Shown: positions 16,146 to 24,188 of the stretch, piece after piece
Layout: each line of letters opens with the position of its first letter
How positions within the stretch are numbered: position 1 is the stretch's first letter
Position numbers and translations under genes: made by a program
Assembly: GCA_024635585.1 (NCBI GenBank)
Contig: JAGXIP010000106.1
Coordinates: 1-43,863 of the forward strand
Origin: Saccharicrinis sp.
GTDB lineage: Bacteria; Bacteroidota; Bacteroidia; Bacteroidales; Marinilabiliaceae
Direction: 5' to 3'
DNA: 43,863 bases
Notes under the pieces: generated by a model
Database searches by the model: none
The model's input: the letters and a program-made list of their open reading frames with translations, nothing else
What the model was told of the DNA's origin: nothing

Positions 16146-16730
16146 CTAATCACACGCCTCTCCCTGCGGATCCTTAGGATTAGCGGGAGTTGAGCCCACC
16201 AAGGAGTTTAAAATATAAATGGCCAGATACTTTATTTCTTCTTCCTGCATCATATTTTTGTAGGGCGTCATGCCTTTAGTAGGGCGTCCATTGCTTATTA
16301 CGTCCATCACATTTTCTATGCTGCATCCGTTAATCCAAAAATTATCGGTAAGGTTGGGGCCTATTGAGTTGCCTTCGCCACCTGTGCCGTGGCAGGCCAT
16401 ACAAGCATTTTTCTCATATAGGGCTTTGCCCTCTTCTACCATTTGCGCCACAGTTAACGCGGGCATTTCGCCTTGGTTGGCAGCGTTTATCTCTGCCATT
16501 TTTGTGTCCCACTCGGCTACTGATTTGGCATACTCATTGGCCTGATCGCGTTCGTTGCCGGGATAACCAAAATAGTGTATCAGATAAAACAGCGAAAAAC
16601 CGATGGTGACCAAAAATAGGAGGGTAATCCACAGGGGAGCTGGGTTGTTTTGCTCCCGGATTCCATCATACTCGTGCGACTCAATGTCGTCGTGGTTTTC
16701 TTTGGGGTCTTTATTGTTATCTTGGCTCAT
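16146..16730 (-). CDS. ccoP: cbb3-type cytochrome c oxidase subunit III, monoheme form
   Basis: 194 residues. An N-terminal soluble stretch leads into one helix (about 32-54, PLWITLLFLVTIGFSLFYLI), then a periplasmic class I cytochrome c domain with one heme site, C110-M-A-C-H114, and a likely axial Met in RPTKGMTPY. Proteobacterial CcoP has two c hemes; this one has a single heme domain. It feeds electrons to the CcoNO core. Two bp separate it from ccoQ. Confidence 0.93.
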   Translation of the reverse strand: MSQDNNKDPKENHDDIESHEYDGIREQNNPAPLWITLLFLVTIGFSLFYLIHYFGYPGNERDQANEYAKSVAEWDTKMAEINAANQGEMPALTVAQMVEEGKALYEKNACMACHGTGGEGNSIGPNLTDNFWINGCSIENVMDVISNGRPTKGMTPYKNMMQEEEIKYLAIYILNSLVGSTPANPKDPQGEACD

Positions 16731-16732
16731 GC

Positions 16733-16939
16733 TTACTCGTTTTTATTGTTTTGCTGTCTGTCTGTTGTCTCATTATTATCATCCAAAATGGAGTTTTTAT
16801 ATTTATTTAAGTCCGATTTTGGTGTACGTACGGTTTTATATACAACCAGGATAAACAAGATGATAAATATGGCTATACCAATAATGTAATACCATTGGAT
16901 ACCATTTACTCCTTTTAATACTTCGCTTACATATCCCAT
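16733..16939 (-). CDS. ccoQ: CcoQ-like cbb3 oxidase subunit IV
   Basis: 68 residues with one helix (about 17-35, WYYIIGIAIFIILFILVVYK) and a polar C-terminal tail rich in Asn, Asp and Gln. Size, topology and position between ccoNO and ccoP match CcoQ, which stabilises the oxidase. Sequence conservation in this family is low, so the assignment rests largely on context. Confidence 0.82.
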   Translation of the reverse strand: MGYVSEVLKGVNGIQWYYIIGIAIFIILFILVVYKTVRTPKSDLNKYKNSILDDNNETTDRQQNNKNE

Positions 16940-16971
16940 ATACTCAGATTTGCATTATGCTGGTTTTTTAC

Positions 16972-19173
16972 CTAATTATTGACTCCCTGTCCATCGGCAG
17001 GCAGTACATCTATGCCGGAATCATCTTCCACACCCGAAATATCCTTACCTAATTTATGTAAGTAGGCAATCAGTGCAATCATCTCTTTGTTTGGCTCAAT
17101 CTCGATACCCGAGGCTTTTAAATCGTCCACTATCTTATTGGCCTGTTTCATATAATCTTCGATGGCCTCATAAGCGTATCCCTCACGATAGGGAACACCG
17201 AGGGTTTGCATCGCCTTAATCTTCTTAGGAACCATATCCAGATCTACATCATTTTTTGCCAGCCACGGGTAGGCGGGCATAATGGTTTGCGGGTTCATCT
17301 CCAAAGGCTCCATGAAATGGTTGTAATGCCATACTGCCGTTTTATAGGTTGTGGAACCGCCTATGGACACATCGCCCAGATATCCGGCTCTTGACAAATC
17401 GGGCCCTGTGCGTCGCGACCCCCATTGGAAAGGGTGATCATATACAAACTCCCCAATCTTAGAATATTCCCCGTAACGATCCGTCTCCCAGCGCAAGGGC
17501 CGTATCTGCTGCGAATGGCAATTGTAGCATCCATTAGATAGATAGATGTCGCGTCCTGTTAGTTCGAGCGGGGTGTAAGGTTTAACCGCCTCTATTTTAG
17601 GTATGTTTGACTCAACGCTCAGTAGAGGGATAATTTCAACTGCCCCGCCAATGGCTACGGCAATAAAAACAAATACGGTAAAACGAACACCACGGCGTTC
17701 TAACCATCGGTGGGTACTTTCACGATCAGGATTACGTTTGCCAGGATTAACCAATGCAGGTGCTTCTGATGGTTCGTTGGCCACCATTTGTCCTGCTTTC
17801 ATGGTTTTCATCATATTAAATAAGAACATGATGAAACCGGTAAAAAACAATACCCCACCTACAATCCTGAAGGTATAAAGAGGAAGGATTTGGATGGTTG
17901 TTTCCAGAAAGTTAGGATAAGCCAGCGAACCTGTAGGCGTGTATTCTTTTAGCATCAACCATTGCGTGATGGCAGCCCAATACAACGGTATGGCAAACAA
18001 CAGAATACCGAGTGTAGCCACCCAAAAATGCGCATTGGCCAATTTGCTTGAATACAATTTTGTTTTATACATGCGGGGAACCAACCAATAAAACATACCA
18101 AAAATAAGTCCTCCGTTCCAACCCATACCAGCAATGTGGGTATGAGCAATGGTCCAATCGGTAAAGTGACTGATGGCGTTTACTGTTTTTAGTGCCATCA
18201 TAGGCCCTTCGAAGGTGGCCATACCGTAGGCTATCAGAGCCACAACAATAAATTTAAGGTCGGCTCTTTCGCTTACCTCGTCCCATGCACCACGAAGGGT
18301 GAGCAATCCGTTAATCATACCGCCCCACGAGGGTGCTATCAACATGATAGAAAAAGTTACGCCGAGGGCTTGTAACCAATCGGGTAAAGCATTGTACAAC
18401 AGGTGGTGTGGACCTGTCCACATGTATAAGAATATGAGGGTCCAAAAATGGATGATAGAAAGCTGATACGAATAGATGGGTCTGTTGGCCGCCTTGGGCA
18501 GGTAATAATACATCAGTCCTAGCCAAGGCGTGGTTAAAAAGAATGCCACGGCGTTGTGTCCGTACCACCATTGTACCAAGGCATCTTGTGCTCCGGCATA
18601 AACGGGATAACTCTTAAATAAAGATACGGGTAATTCGATGGAGTTAACGATATGCAAAATGGCTACACCCAAAAAGGTAGCTAGATACCACCAGGCAGCT
18701 GCATAAATATGTTTTACGCGGCGTTTCATAATGGTGCCAATCATGTTCCACCCAAAAAGCACCCACGAAATAGCTATCAGTATGTCAATGGGCCATTCGA
18801 GCTCGGCATATTCTTTGGCGGTAGTAAAACCCAAGAGCAAGGTAACGGCTGCCAGCACAATAACCAACTGCCAACTCCAAAAATGTATTTTACTAATTAA
18901 ATCGCTGAAAAGCCTGGCTTTGAGCAAGCGCTGCAATGAGTAATAAATACCAGCAAACATGGCATTGCCAATAAAAGCAAAAATAACAGCATTGGTATGT
19001 ACCGGGCGAACTCTACCAAAGGAGGTATATTCGAGACCCAGGTTAAAAACCGGATAGGCCAATTGTAAGGCAGCCAATAAACCTACTATCAGGGCTACCG
19101 TGCCCCACACTAAGGTTGCAACGGTAAAGTTACGTACAATTGCATTGTCGTAGTTAAATTTTTGAATCTCCAT
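16972..19173 (-). CDS. ccoN: Fused cbb3-type cytochrome c oxidase subunits I and II (CcoN-CcoO)
   Basis: 733 residues joining the catalytic subunit CcoN (about 1-460, twelve or so helices) to the monoheme cytochrome c subunit CcoO (about 490-733). Metal ligands visible in CcoN are H59 (RVRPVHTNA), H206 (WWYGHNAVAFF), H256-H257 (GPHHLLYN) and H344/H346 (AHTHIAGMGWNGG). The CcoO part has one anchoring helix (about 497-518) and heme site C549-Y-N-C-H553 within CYNCHSQQIRPLRWE. Fused CcoNO is known in Bacteroidota. It reduces O2 and pumps protons in the inner membrane. A 15-bp tandem repeat lies over the start region. Confidence 0.96.
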   Translation of the reverse strand: MEIQKFNYDNAIVRNFTVATLVWGTVALIVGLLAALQLAYPVFNLGLEYTSFGRVRPVHTNAVIFAFIGNAMFAGIYYSLQRLLKARLFSDLISKIHFWSWQLVIVLAAVTLLLGFTTAKEYAELEWPIDILIAISWVLFGWNMIGTIMKRRVKHIYAAAWWYLATFLGVAILHIVNSIELPVSLFKSYPVYAGAQDALVQWWYGHNAVAFFLTTPWLGLMYYYLPKAANRPIYSYQLSIIHFWTLIFLYMWTGPHHLLYNALPDWLQALGVTFSIMLIAPSWGGMINGLLTLRGAWDEVSERADLKFIVVALIAYGMATFEGPMMALKTVNAISHFTDWTIAHTHIAGMGWNGGLIFGMFYWLVPRMYKTKLYSSKLANAHFWVATLGILLFAIPLYWAAITQWLMLKEYTPTGSLAYPNFLETTIQILPLYTFRIVGGVLFFTGFIMFLFNMMKTMKAGQMVANEPSEAPALVNPGKRNPDRESTHRWLERRGVRFTVFVFIAVAIGGAVEIIPLLSVESNIPKIEAVKPYTPLELTGRDIYLSNGCYNCHSQQIRPLRWETDRYGEYSKIGEFVYDHPFQWGSRRTGPDLSRAGYLGDVSIGGSTTYKTAVWHYNHFMEPLEMNPQTIMPAYPWLAKNDVDLDMVPKKIKAMQTLGVPYREGYAYEAIEDYMKQANKIVDDLKASGIEIEPNKEMIALIAYLHKLGKDISGVEDDSGIDVLPADGQGVNN

Positions 19174-19215
19174 TGTTCAATCTCTATTGTTTGAATCACT
19201 ATTGTTTGAATCACT
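19172..19215 (-). repeat. 15-bp tandem repeat abutting the ccoNO start codon
   Basis: Read on the minus strand there are two identical units GTGATTCAAACAATA (19215-19186), a third degenerate unit (GAGATTGAACA, running into the start codon), and a fourth partial copy (GAGATTCAA) that forms ccoNO codons 2-4. The array fills most of the ccoS-ccoNO spacer. Confidence 0.8.
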
Positions 19216-19236
19216 AACGGTGATAGGCGACAGCGT

Positions 19237-19446
19237 TTATGCTTTTTTCTTGTCCACTTCCTTTTTGTCTTCGGGGGATTGCGTTTCATCCTTATCCTCC
19301 AAAGGTTCCTCATCGTCAAATAATATGCGTACCGATGACGAATAGGTATCTTCGTACTGACCTGATTTTACAGCCCATATAAACACACCCAAAAAAATTA
19401 GCGCAGCCAATAAACTTACCCCTACCAATAAATAAAGTATGTTCAT
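19237..19446 (-). CDS. ccoS: cbb3-type oxidase assembly protein CcoS
   Basis: 69 residues: one N-terminal helix (MNILYLLVGVSLLAALIFLG), the conserved FIWAVKSGQYEDTYSSSVRI segment ending in LFDDE, and an acidic-basic tail of Asp, Glu and Lys. CcoS helps insert cofactors into CcoN. In Bacteroidota it usually sits just before ccoNO, as here. Confidence 0.93.
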   Translation of the reverse strand: MNILYLLVGVSLLAALIFLGVFIWAVKSGQYEDTYSSSVRILFDDEEPLEDKDETQSPEDKKEVDKKKA

Positions 19447-19458
19447 GGCCGCTTGTTT

Positions 19459-20388
19459 TTATATTATCTTTTGGTCTTCTGCTATGGGTTCTTTGCCCAC
19501 AATAAATATTTTACGTATCATGAAAAGCACATAAAATATAAAGAACCAAGCCGTAAGCACAGCACCTGTATAACCAAAGAGTATCCATAGCGGAGCTTTA
19601 TCCACAGTATTCCACATGGCTCTATCTTTGTTTAAGGCAGGCTTGTCGTTAACCTGACCGATGGCCAAGGTTTTTTCTGTTTTCACATCGCCATAGACTT
19701 CCGCTTGCTCTATTTGTGCAATCAAATGTACATTTCCCAAGCTATCGCCGGGCAAAATACCATCCCAGGGGAAATAGACCAGCCCCTCTTTATTGGTAGT
19801 TTTTACATCGCCCAAGGGCAAATTACCAAAATACCTTTTGGCTTCTAACTTAATAGCTACACCGCCAATTGGATTGGTAGCTTGACTTAAACTACCAGTC
19901 AGGCTGACTTCAACCGCTTTTTTAATTTCATCGTACTTAAGCGCTAAAGTTAAAAGGGTTCCTTCAGCGATATTAGTCTCTATTTTTTCGGCCGTTTCCT
20001 GAACGTAGGTGGGGTTAAAACTCCGTACATACGAAATCACGTTCCAAATATCCGCTTTGCTCAAAGCACTTTTAAAGGATGGCATGGTGGCACGTCCCTC
20101 GCTGACTTTATAAAAAATAGCCCCATCGGTATTGCTCTGAAATTTCTGAGCGGCAGGATCGCCGGGTGATGGAACGAGCATGGCGTTAAAGTTGCCCTGT
20201 CCAGGCATGCCATGGCAAACCTTACATTGTGCCGCAAAAATATCGGCACCGGATTGCTGCATGGATTCGGTAAACTGCACCGGACTCAACTTGCCCTGAT
20301 GCTCGGCGGGAACTACCCATTCCGTTTGCGCTGATGATTTAAATACAGCGCAAATACAAATAATTAAAATTAAAAAATACTTGTTCAT
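19459..20388 (-). CDS. Membrane-anchored monoheme cytochrome c, probable partner of the NrfD/FeS proteins
   Basis: 309 residues. A signal peptide (MNKYFLILIICICAVFKSSA) is followed by a class I cytochrome c domain (about 40-130) with heme site C55-K-V-C-H59 and a Met-bearing segment GRATMPSFKSALS. Then comes a beta-rich periplasmic domain (about 145-255) and a C-terminal helix (about 270-292, LWILFGYTGAVLTAWFFIF) with a short cytoplasmic tail. It lies between the ActC-like NrfD gene (10-bp gap) and ccoS, so it could carry electrons from the quinol-oxidising module to the cbb3 oxidase (inference). I know of no named family covering the full length. Confidence 0.85.
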   Translation of the reverse strand: MNKYFLILIICICAVFKSSAQTEWVVPAEHQGKLSPVQFTESMQQSGADIFAAQCKVCHGMPGQGNFNAMLVPSPGDPAAQKFQSNTDGAIFYKVSEGRATMPSFKSALSKADIWNVISYVRSFNPTYVQETAEKIETNIAEGTLLTLALKYDEIKKAVEVSLTGSLSQATNPIGGVAIKLEAKRYFGNLPLGDVKTTNKEGLVYFPWDGILPGDSLGNVHLIAQIEQAEVYGDVKTEKTLAIGQVNDKPALNKDRAMWNTVDKAPLWILFGYTGAVLTAWFFIFYVLFMIRKIFIVGKEPIAEDQKII

Positions 20389-20398
20389 TGCTGCTGAG

Positions 20399-21736
20399 TT
20401 AAATTATTTTAGTTTTAGTTTCTTCATCTTCTTCTGCCATTTCCCAAATGGGTATTATGGGGAACAGCTTGGCCAGTACAGATATTATCATGATACCCAA
20501 TATGATGGAACCGATAGTAACCGCACCTTCAATTACGGTAGGTTGATATATGACCCACTCGCCAGGTAAAAATTGAATGGGTAAAAAGGGATGCTCCATG
20601 GTTGGAATAACGATAATATAGCGTTTAAACCAGGCGCCAACCAATACAAATAAAGCAATTAAAAATAAAGGCAGCGGCTTACGGAAGGGTTTCCATAACA
20701 ACACAATCATGGGAATCAGCAAACCAAATATTTGCGATAACCAAAACATAACAGCGTGTCTTCCCGCAAAGAGCTCATGTATGTGTATGGCATCAAACTC
20801 CTTCATTTTATAAGCAGGAACCACAAACTCGTTAAGGTTGAAATAAAAATATATCACGCAAACAAACTCCAACAGCTTGCCCATCTTATCAAAAAGGGGC
20901 TCATTGAGATATTCGCGTAATTTATAGTTGTTGCGGAAAAAGAATACGGCAATTATTACAGCTGCCATGCCGGTAACAAAGGCTCCCGTTAAAAAGTAGG
21001 GTCCAAAAATAGTGCTGTCCCATCCGCTGCGCGAGTTTACCGCTAGTAACCACGAGGTAACCGTATGTATGGCAAAAGCGGTGGGGATAATCAAAATAAT
21101 GAGCAGCCGGGTGGCGCTGAACAGCAGTTTATATTGCTTGGGATGATGTGTCCAGTTGAACGACAGGAGTTCGTAGAGCTTGAGTTGCCATTTTGGTGCA
21201 TGAGGCATCCTACCACGAGCTATAGCCAAATCGGGTATTAATGGCAGCAAATACAACAAGAGACTGATAACCAAATAAGTGGTTACCACCGTTACGTCCC
21301 ATAAAATGGGCGACTGAACCCTACCATACAAAAACACGTTAAGCAAGCGCTCGGGCCGTCCCATATCCGAAACAATGACCAGTCCGGCCACGGCAGCAAA
21401 AGCCACGGCGATAATCTCTGCGATACGGGTAATGGGTTTTATCCACTGATAGCCCAAAAGACCAATAACGCCGCTTATGAGCATGCCCACCAAGGCGGTG
21501 GCCACAAAAAACACGAAATTGGCAATGTACATGCCCCAACTCACCGTGTCGCGCATTCCTGTAACTATCAATCCTTTGTTATATTGGATAACATAGGCGT
21601 ATATACATGCTACCAATGCCATGGTTAAAAATAGCATCCAATTTATAAATGCATTATTAAACCCAACTGGCTTAAGCACATCCGTAGCTATTTTGTCGAG
21701 TTTTTTCTTGTCAATTTTAATGTTATGATCCGACAT
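20399..21736 (-). CDS. NrfD/PsrC-type membrane protein resembling ActC of Alternative Complex III
   Basis: 445 residues with ten predicted helices, as in ActC/ActF, rather than the eight of PsrC. The stretch SPILWDVTVVTTYLVISLLL followed by YLLPLIPDLAIARGR closely resembles the ActC/ActF signature region. A later segment, IHTVTSWLLAVNSRSGWDST then IFGPYFLTGAFVTGMA, also matches ActC-type proteins. In ACIII these subunits hold the menaquinol oxidation site. Flanked upstream by the Tat-exported iron-sulfur protein and downstream by cytochrome c, with no molybdopterin catalytic subunit. A generic NrfD role is the alternative, but the ActC resemblance looks specific. Confidence 0.88.
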   Translation of the reverse strand: MSDHNIKIDKKKLDKIATDVLKPVGFNNAFINWMLFLTMALVACIYAYVIQYNKGLIVTGMRDTVSWGMYIANFVFFVATALVGMLISGVIGLLGYQWIKPITRIAEIIAVAFAAVAGLVIVSDMGRPERLLNVFLYGRVQSPILWDVTVVTTYLVISLLLYLLPLIPDLAIARGRMPHAPKWQLKLYELLSFNWTHHPKQYKLLFSATRLLIILIIPTAFAIHTVTSWLLAVNSRSGWDSTIFGPYFLTGAFVTGMAAVIIAVFFFRNNYKLREYLNEPLFDKMGKLLEFVCVIYFYFNLNEFVVPAYKMKEFDAIHIHELFAGRHAVMFWLSQIFGLLIPMIVLLWKPFRKPLPLFLIALFVLVGAWFKRYIIVIPTMEHPFLPIQFLPGEWVIYQPTVIEGAVTIGSIILGIMIISVLAKLFPIIPIWEMAEEDEETKTKII

Positions 21737-21743
21737 GGGTGTT

Positions 21744-21812
21744 CTTTAATAGATTGTTAGATAATAGGTCATTAGATGATAGATCGTTAGATGATAGACA
21801 TTAGACTCATTT
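21744..21812. repeat. Degenerate repeat of GTTAGATGATAG-type words
   Basis: Several imperfect copies of TTAGATGATAGA and TAGATCGTTAGA occupy the spacer between the FeS gene and the NrfD gene. The 12-mer TAGATCGTTAGA recurs, inverted, near 43205-43216, and a variant lies at 12400-12412. Confidence 0.6.
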
Positions 21813-21903
21813 ACAAACGCTAGATTATTAGTGTATAAAAAAAATACCTACTTCAGTAAAAACTCTAATATTCAGATAGCTAACTATAACGAAGTGTTAT
21901 ATA

Positions 21904-22854
21904 TTAACTATGATGGCTATCCGGTTTTTCAGGTGTATCGAATACCCTGTCCTTTGGCGGTAAATAATACACCCGTGGTTTTGTTCCCAACTCCTCCATC
22001 AATCTATAACCTGCATTTTTTTCGAGTAGCTCACTCAAAACCACTGTTTGCCGTGTTGTTCCGTTGGTTACTGCATTTTCGTTTTGGTCGCCAAAGTAAA
22101 ACACGCCATTGGGGCAGGATCTAACGCAAGTGGGCAGCTCACCACCACGCAAACAATCAGCACTAAATAAACATTTGGTCACGGTACCTTTACGTTGCGG
22201 AACATTCGCTTCTACATCATATTCCATGGGCTCTTCTTGATATAGTTGCTCACGGAAAGGCTTTTCCCAGTTAAACACACGCACTGAATACGGACAGGCC
22301 GCCATACAGAATCTACATCCAATACAACGTTCGTTGTCTATCAGCACAATACCGTCCTGCCGCTTAAAAGTAGCATCAACAGGGCATACCGAGACGCATG
22401 GCGGATTATCGCAATGCATACAAGGCTTAGGCATATTATAGGGTGCCGATTGCGGATTGTCCTGCATCACCAGCGTGTTAATATGGTATTGGTAAGGGTG
22501 CAAATGATGATGTTCCTGACAGCCTTTGATGCATTCGCGTGCATTACGGCATTTAGCCAAATCAATCACCATTACCCAGCGCTTACCAGCAAGCCCCACT
22601 CTACCGCGCGACTGCAGCACCTCGGTATCCAGCTTCACCTTCTTCACTTGTGATTTTGGAATTTCTACCAGCTTATTGTCGGCGGTGAGCACTTTTATAT
22701 ACTCTTCATTAGTGTCCGCAATGGGCGTAAAGCCCGAAACTACCGCTCCTGTTGAAGCTGCTGCCCCTATCAACCCCAGCTTCCGCATAAAATCCCGTCG
22801 AGAATTTTTGCCCTTTGAACTATCAAGTTCATTTTTTCTACTATCCGAACCCAT
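21904..22854 (-). CDS. Tat-exported multi-cluster iron-sulfur protein (ActB2/PsrB-like)
   Basis: 316 residues. The N-terminus carries a twin-arginine signal (SRRDFMRKLGLIGAAASTG). Four ferredoxin-type Cys motifs follow: C102-x5-C108-x3-C112, C145-x2-C148-x4-C153-x3-C157, C177-x2-C180-x2-C183-x3-C187, and C228-x5-C234-x8-C243-x3-C247. Motifs 2 and 3 are canonical. In motifs 1 and 4 the normal second Cys is replaced (A105 and S231). Related proteins (PsrB, NrfC, the C-terminal part of ActB) relay electrons between an NrfD-type quinol site and a periplasmic partner. First gene of the NrfD-cytochrome c-cbb3 string; no catalytic molybdenum subunit is adjacent. Confidence 0.92.
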   Translation of the reverse strand: MGSDSRKNELDSSKGKNSRRDFMRKLGLIGAAASTGAVVSGFTPIADTNEEYIKVLTADNKLVEIPKSQVKKVKLDTEVLQSRGRVGLAGKRWVMVIDLAKCRNARECIKGCQEHHHLHPYQYHINTLVMQDNPQSAPYNMPKPCMHCDNPPCVSVCPVDATFKRQDGIVLIDNERCIGCRFCMAACPYSVRVFNWEKPFREQLYQEEPMEYDVEANVPQRKGTVTKCLFSADCLRGGELPTCVRSCPNGVFYFGDQNENAVTNGTTRQTVVLSELLEKNAGYRLMEELGTKPRVYYLPPKDRVFDTPEKPDSHHS

Positions 22855-22897
22855 ACTTTGAATTATATTATTCTTTAAATGGCTTTTTTTATCATCA

Positions 22898-22905
22898 CAA
22901 AACTA
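22898..22905 (-). promoter_or_regulatory. Candidate -7 element upstream of the FeS/NrfD/cbb3 gene string
   Basis: TAGTTTTG on the minus strand matches TAnnTTTG and lies about 45 bp before the FeS start codon. The expected -33 region reads TTCGG instead of TTTG, so an activator may be required, or this is a chance match. Confidence 0.35.
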
Positions 22906-23066
22906 ATGAGGTAAAAGATTGCCGAATATAGATATTCCTACATTTATAATCTAACAAGACATGCGTTTAGACCTTAATTTAAAAAGGTTCTGAATAAGAA
23001 AGGATGAAAAAATAAGATTTAGCCGTTGCGGGGAAATTGTAAATCTTTTCTTTTAACCACAAAGGA

Positions 23067-23114
23067 CACAATGGATGCACAAAGTAAAATAATGTATTTT
23101 GTGCCTTCTATGTG
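23067..23114. repeat. Imperfect inverted repeat of CACAAAG-type words
   Basis: Left arm 23067-23085 and right arm 23096-23114 match at about 13-14 of 19 positions around a 10-nt loop. The arms consist of CACAAtGG/GCACAAAG words. It could be a dispersed palindromic repeat; other copies were not seen in this window. Confidence 0.45.
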
Positions 23115-23188
23115 ATTATCTCTGTTGAAGAAAACTAAATAAAACTCTAAAAACTGACCGTAAAATGAAGTCCCCAGAGCCAAAGTGC

Positions 23189-23196
23189 TATATTTG
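23189..23196 (+). promoter_or_regulatory. Candidate -7 element for the epimerase-like gene
   Basis: TATATTTG matches TAnnTTTG and lies 35 bp before the start codon. No good -33 TTTG is seen at the right distance. Confidence 0.35.
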
Positions 23197-23231
23197 TATT
23201 ATCAAAAAAATCAGTTATAAAAAGATGAAAT

Positions 23232-24107
23232 ATGTTACACACCATAGAAAATGAAAATCTGGTTTGCATCATTGAATCGAATGGGGCAGAGATACGTTCG
23301 CTAAAGAAAAAGGCAACTGGAGAAGAGTATATTTGGCAAATGGACAAGTCAATATGGGGAAGTAGTTCACCCGTATTATTTCCTGCTATAGGAAAAATAA
23401 AAAACGATAAAGTTGTTTTTAAGGGCAAGGTGTACGAAATGCCTAAACATGGAATTATTCGTAACAATAAGCAGCTTGTTTTTGAGCAACACGGAGTTTC
23501 TAAATGTACTTTTACGCTTGCGAGTTCTGAAGAAACACTAAAACAATATCCATTCAAATTTGTATTTTCGGTAGAGTTTACCCTTATTGATAATCGTTTA
23601 CTGATGACCTATAAAGTTGAAAATCGCGATTCTGTTTCTATGCAATTCGCTTGCGGAGGGCATACAGCGTATGCGTGTCCATTAAGTGAAATCACAAAGT
23701 TATCGGACTATGTTATTGAATTCCCCCATCCCCTAAAACTTAAGGCAAGTACATTAGGAGCCTCTGGATTACTTTCGCATCACAAAAGAGAAATAGAAAG
23801 CAATGATGGGATACTCCCCCTTTCGGATACACTATTCAACAATGATTCTTTGATATTCCCTAACATCAATTACGATTGGGTTCGACTGCGTAAAAAGACG
23901 GATAAAAAAGGAATCGTAGTTCGATTTACCGGTTATCCTCATCTTGCATTGTGGTCGAAACCATTTGCCGATTTTATATGCATAGAACCATGGCTGGGAC
24001 TTCCCGATGGCGAGGATGAGTCTATTGATATAACACAAAAGTCAAGCTATAAAACTATTGAGCCTGACACCAATTTCTCCATCGTAATTGAAACGGAAAT
24101 TGAGTGA
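23232..24107 (+). CDS. Aldose 1-epimerase family protein
   Basis: 291 residues, soluble, all-beta galactose mutarotase-like fold. Visible motifs: SNGAEIRSLKKKATGEEYIW at the N-terminus, SSSPVLFPAIGKIKND, a HGIIRN segment carrying a conserved His, GGHTAYACPL with a second His, and GYPHLALWSKPFADFICIEP followed by WLGLPD, which carries the likely catalytic Glu. This pattern is the LacX/YihR-like branch of the superfamily, whose substrates are often unknown. It is a single gene, convergent with folA. Confidence 0.88.
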   Translation: MLHTIENENLVCIIESNGAEIRSLKKKATGEEYIWQMDKSIWGSSSPVLFPAIGKIKNDKVVFKGKVYEMPKHGIIRNNKQLVFEQHGVSKCTFTLASSEETLKQYPFKFVFSVEFTLIDNRLLMTYKVENRDSVSMQFACGGHTAYACPLSEITKLSDYVIEFPHPLKLKASTLGASGLLSHHKREIESNDGILPLSDTLFNNDSLIFPNINYDWVRLRKKTDKKGIVVRFTGYPHLALWSKPFADFICIEPWLGLPDGEDESIDITQKSSYKTIEPDTNFSIVIETEIE

Positions 24108-24188
24108 AACGACTGGGTTTATATTTTTGACAGTGACAAGTTTGAAAGTGAGTAAAGTCAACTGCCATAGGCTATTCGCTACCAGCCA

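Larger units (their letters stand above)
22855..23231. other. Divergent spacer between the FeS gene and the epimerase-like gene
   Basis: A 377-bp stretch without a convincing gene. It contains the candidate -7 element for the minus-strand respiratory genes (22898-22905), an imperfect long hairpin at 23067-23114, and a TATATTTG element facing the plus-strand gene (23189-23196). Confidence 0.65.
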
